This document shows, in pieces, positions 44,777-47,023 of a stretch of DNA of 47,023 bases. This DNA comes from CAVRJC01 sp964505725 (GTDB lineage Bacteria > Actinomycetota > Acidimicrobiia > IMCC26256 > DASPTH01). The notes under the pieces were generated by a model, which saw nothing but the letters and a program-made list of their open reading frames with translations, was not told the DNA's origin and ran no database searches. The stretch is taken from the NCBI GenBank assembly GCA_964505725.1, contig CAZDJK010000095.1:1-47023 (forward strand). Reading direction: 5' to 3'. How positions within the stretch are numbered: position 1 is the stretch's first letter; every line of letters begins with the position of its first letter. Both the position numbers and the translations under genes were made by a program.

Positions 44777-45997
44777 ATGGCGGCCGACCTCGACTTCGTG
44801 CTGGGAGAGGCCTACGACAAGCTGATCAGCGAGCCCGAGCTCCGGGAGAAGCTCGCCGCGGGGCGTCCGCTGCGGGTGAAGCTCGGGATCGACCCGACCG
44901 CGTCCGACATCCATCTCGGCTTCGCGGTCGTGCTGCGCAAGCTCCGGCAGTTCCAGGAGCACGGGCACACCGCGGTGCTGATCATCGGCGACTACACCGC
45001 GCAGGTCGGCGACCCCTCGGGTCGCTCCGCCACCCGTCCGCGCCTGTCCCGGGAGACGGTCGACGAGTACGCGGGGACCTACGTCGAGCAGCTCCACCAG
45101 GTGCTGCTCCCGGAGCCGCTCGAGATCCGGCGCAACTCCGAATGGCTCGGCCGCATGGACATCGAGGACGTCCTGAAGCTGGCCTCACGAACGACCGTCG
45201 CGCGGATGCTCGAGCGCGACGACTTCGCCAAGCGCTACGCCGCGGGCAGTCCCATCTCGGTGATGGAGCTCCTGTACCCCCTGTTGCAGGGCTGGGACTC
45301 GGTCTTGGTCGAGGCCGACGTGGAGCTCGGGGGCAGCGACCAGCTGTTCAACTTCATCGTGGCGCGCCAGCTCCAGCAGCAGGAGGGCCAGCAGCCGCAG
45401 GTCGTGCTGACCATGCCGTTGCTCGTCGGCCTCGACGGCGCACAGAAGATGTCGAAGTCGCTCGGGAACTACGTGGGGATCGCCGAGGAGCCGGGCACGC
45501 AGTTCGGCAAGCTCATGTCACTTCCCGACGCGCTCATGCCGCTGTACTTCGAGCTGGCGACCGCGTGGCCGCTCGAGCGCGCACAGTCCGTGCGGGAGTC
45601 GCTCGCCCGCGGCGAGACGCGCGCGGTGGACGCCAAACGTCTGCTCGCCCGCACGGTCGTCGACCTCTACCACGGCGACGGAGCAGGCGAACGGGCCGAG
45701 GCGGAGTTCGACCGGGTGTTCCGCGCGCACGACGCGCCCTCCGACGTCTCCGTGGTCGACGTGCCCGCAGCAGAGCTGCGCGACGGACGCATCCGGGCCG
45801 CCCGGCTGCTCGCCCTCGCGTTCCCGGCTGCGGTGCCCTCGAACAAGGAGGGCCGGCGCAAGATCGCCCAGGGGGGTGTGCGCATCGACGGCGAGGTCGT
45901 GGCCGACCCCGATCTCGAGCTCGCGCCCGACGAGCTCGAGGGCCGGATGCTCCAGCTCGGGCGCCGCAACTGGGCCCGCATCCGGCGCTCCGGCTGA
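44777..45997 (+). CDS. tyrS: Tyrosyl-tRNA synthetase
   Basis: A class I synthetase. The HIGH motif appears as HLGF (46-49) in GIDPTASDIHLGF, and KMSKS is at 224-228. Tyrosine-binding residues lie in VLIIGDYTAQVGDPSG and the GGSDQLFN block. A C-terminal S4 RNA-binding domain (SNKEGRRKIAQGGVRIDGEVV) completes the 406-residue protein. The ATG at 44777 is 12 bases after mpg, with TAGCGT nine bases upstream and no clear Shine-Dalgarno. Confidence 0.97.
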   Translation: MAADLDFVLGEAYDKLISEPELREKLAAGRPLRVKLGIDPTASDIHLGFAVVLRKLRQFQEHGHTAVLIIGDYTAQVGDPSGRSATRPRLSRETVDEYAGTYVEQLHQVLLPEPLEIRRNSEWLGRMDIEDVLKLASRTTVARMLERDDFAKRYAAGSPISVMELLYPLLQGWDSVLVEADVELGGSDQLFNFIVARQLQQQEGQQPQVVLTMPLLVGLDGAQKMSKSLGNYVGIAEEPGTQFGKLMSLPDALMPLYFELATAWPLERAQSVRESLARGETRAVDAKRLLARTVVDLYHGDGAGERAEAEFDRVFRAHDAPSDVSVVDVPAAELRDGRIRAARLLALAFPAAVPSNKEGRRKIAQGGVRIDGEVVADPDLELAPDELEGRMLQLGRRNWARIRRSG

Positions 45998-46033
45998 GCG
46001 GGTCGGAGTCTCTGCCCGCCGGGCCGGCCGGGC

Positions 46034-46252
46034 TCAGGCGACGGAGATCCAGGCGACGATGCCGACGAGCACCACGACCACGACGATCACCACGCCGATC
46101 CAGAAGCCGACGCCCCGGCCCCTGATGCCCATGTTGGCGAGGACGGCGCGACGCTCCTGCTCCTGCTCGTAGTGCTCGGCGGCGGGAGTGCCGACCTTGG
46201 GGAGGTGCTGGTGCTGCTTGCCCTTCCGGGGCTTGGTGCCGGATCGACCCAT
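46034..46252 (-). CDS. Small single-pass membrane protein of unknown function
   Basis: A 72-residue protein with a basic N-terminal half (GRSGTKPRKGKQHQHLPKVGTPAAEHYEQEQERRA) and one C-terminal membrane helix at about 50-71 (GFWIGVVIVVVVVLVGIVAW). By positive charge the N-terminus should be cytoplasmic. I do not recognise a named family. The clean hydrophobic segment, convergent position to tyrS and the TAACGT box six bases upstream make it more credible than the competing frames. It is divergent from the rRNA operon. Confidence 0.75.
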   Translation of the reverse strand: MGRSGTKPRKGKQHQHLPKVGTPAAEHYEQEQERRAVLANMGIRGRGVGFWIGVVIVVVVVLVGIVAWISVA

Positions 46253-46258
46253 GCCGGC

Positions 46259-46264
46259 ACGTTA
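46259..46264 (-). promoter_or_regulatory. Candidate leaderless -10 box for the small membrane protein (TAACGT)
   Basis: On the minus strand TAACGT is followed by exactly six bases and then the ATG (46252), the same hexamer and distance as before the GH15 gene. No Shine-Dalgarno fits in the six bases. No -35 is evident. Confidence 0.45.
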
Positions 46265-46286
46265 CCGGTCGGGCCCCGGCTTCGCC

Positions 46287-46315
46287 TTGCAGACGGAGCG
46301 AGCGGGCCATATGAT
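46287..46315 (+). promoter_or_regulatory. rRNA operon promoter
   Basis: TTGCAG (46287-46292), a 17-base spacer and TATGAT (46310-46315) form the best sigma70-type promoter in the window. A start near 46322 would give a leader of about 360 nt before 16S rRNA, a usual length. It faces away from the small membrane protein gene. Confidence 0.75.
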
Positions 46316-46683
46316 GACCAACCCGCTCGGCGCAGTCCGCCCGGCGGCCTTGACACGGACGCTTCTCGCCGGCCCCGGCCGTGCCCTCGGCACGCAACCC
46401 GGGTCGCCCGACGCGATTCCCGCGAGAACATGCGAGCGAGCGAGTGTCCGCTCCGCACCGGCCCGGTCGAACGGGGGCGGTGTCGAGCACGCGGCTCCTT
46501 GAAAACGGAACAGTGACGCCAAAAGCCAGTGCGGGCGTGTCGCGAGACACGTCACCATCAATTCCGCACGGTGGGCTCCCCGGCCCTCGAGGCCGTGGTC
46601 CGCCGTGCAAGCTTGCCGCTCCGGTCAGTGACCGGAACGGCGGCTCTCTTGGATCGCACCGCCGGTTCGCCGGCGGGGAGATC
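46316..46683 (+). other. rRNA operon leader (transcribed spacer upstream of 16S)
   Basis: No protein gene is supported here. The stretch contains boxA (46494-46506). A hairpin CGTGTC-GCGA-GACACG (46536-46551) has a GNRA loop. A longer imperfect hairpin spans 46615-46641 (CCGGTC/GACCGG inside GCCG/CGGC). A perfect 7-bp stem CCGCCGG-TTCG-CCGGCGG (46659-46676) has a UUCG loop and ends seven bases before the 16S start. TTGACA at 46350-46355 has no matching -10. Confidence 0.75.
46494..46506 (+). promoter_or_regulatory. boxA antitermination element of the rRNA leader
   Basis: GCTCCTTGAAAAC resembles the boxA of Gram-positive rRNA leaders (TGTTCTTTGAAAAC). It lies about 180 bases upstream of 16S. 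boxA RNA is bound by NusB-S10 to prevent Rho termination; nusB is at 1030-1437. Confidence 0.7.

Positions 46684-47023
<340 letters not shown>

Noticed and set aside
45994..46037. CTGAGC/GCTCAG inverted repeat as a bidirectional terminator between tyrS and the convergent small gene
   Set aside because: The arms are far apart, the inner pairing is irregular, and no U-tract exists on either strand. It remains a weak possibility only.
46350..46355. Perfect TTGACA in the rRNA leader as a second rRNA promoter
   Set aside because: The bases 16-18 further on are GC-only, with no TANNNT box, so there is no matching -10.

Overview
This window is a very GC-rich (roughly 70 % by eye), densely packed housekeeping segment of an actinobacterial chromosome. 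The assignment rests on an actinobacterial integration host factor (mIHF) gene directly before gmk and rpoZ, a PriA without helicase motifs, the ClpS/DUF2017 pair, the gene orders pyrR-pyrB-pyrC-carA-carB-pyrD-pyrF and argC-J-B-D-F-R-G-H, and the 5' end of a 16S rRNA. The class Acidimicrobiia is a plausible guess from the gene mix, but this is inference. No mobile elements, CRISPR arrays, tRNAs or horizontally acquired islands are visible. Many long antisense reading frames are composition artefacts.

Layout. 1-2226: end of an M24 aminopeptidase, efp, nusB, clpS and a DUF2017 gene. 2256-3371: a DUF5925-type AAA ATPase. 3372-12532: the complete de novo UMP pathway as one overlapping operon, headed by pyrR and a short leader with a textbook PyrR-binding hairpin. 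12548-21941: mihF, gmk, rpoZ, coaBC, metK, priA, def, fmt, rsmB, rpe and a MoaB/MogA-like gene. 21942-26832: an FMN riboswitch followed by ribD-ribE-ribBA-ribH, hisG and a small cold-shock-domain-like gene. 26756-29098 (minus strand): a GH15 glycosidase and a DUF1844-like gene. 29105-34740: infC-rpmI-rplT behind a leader with a strong intrinsic terminator, then a TrmH/SpoU methyltransferase and pheS-pheT. 34744-35730: a thioesterase and a membrane J-domain protein. 35750-44764: an ARG-box promoter and argCJBDFRGH, then an alkyladenine glycosylase. 44777-46252: tyrS and a convergent small membrane protein. 46287-47023: rRNA promoter, leader with boxA and processing hairpins, and the first ~340 nt of 16S rRNA.

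How it works together. CarAB makes carbamoyl phosphate for both PyrB and ArgF, yet carAB sits only under the PyrR-controlled leader. ArgR is encoded inside the operon whose promoter carries its likely operators. NusB is encoded here and the rRNA leader carries its binding element boxA. Def and Fmt, IF3/L35/L20, EF-P, PheST and TyrS make the rest largely translation-related.

Most interesting signals: (1) a PyrR hairpin whose lower stem captures the first two bases of the pyrR Shine-Dalgarno; (2) a terminator/antiterminator pair in the infC leader and an apparent AUA start for infC; (3) three conserved genes (gmk, priA, trmH-like) whose only start consistent with the family N-terminus is CTG; (4) TANNNT boxes placed 6-7 nt before six start codons, which suggests leaderless transcription; (5) paired ARG boxes overlapping a 17-nt-spaced promoter at argC; (6) a class 1 pyrD without pyrK, joined to carB by a 20-codon mini-ORF. 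None of these is a wholly new system; they are mostly regulatory architecture.
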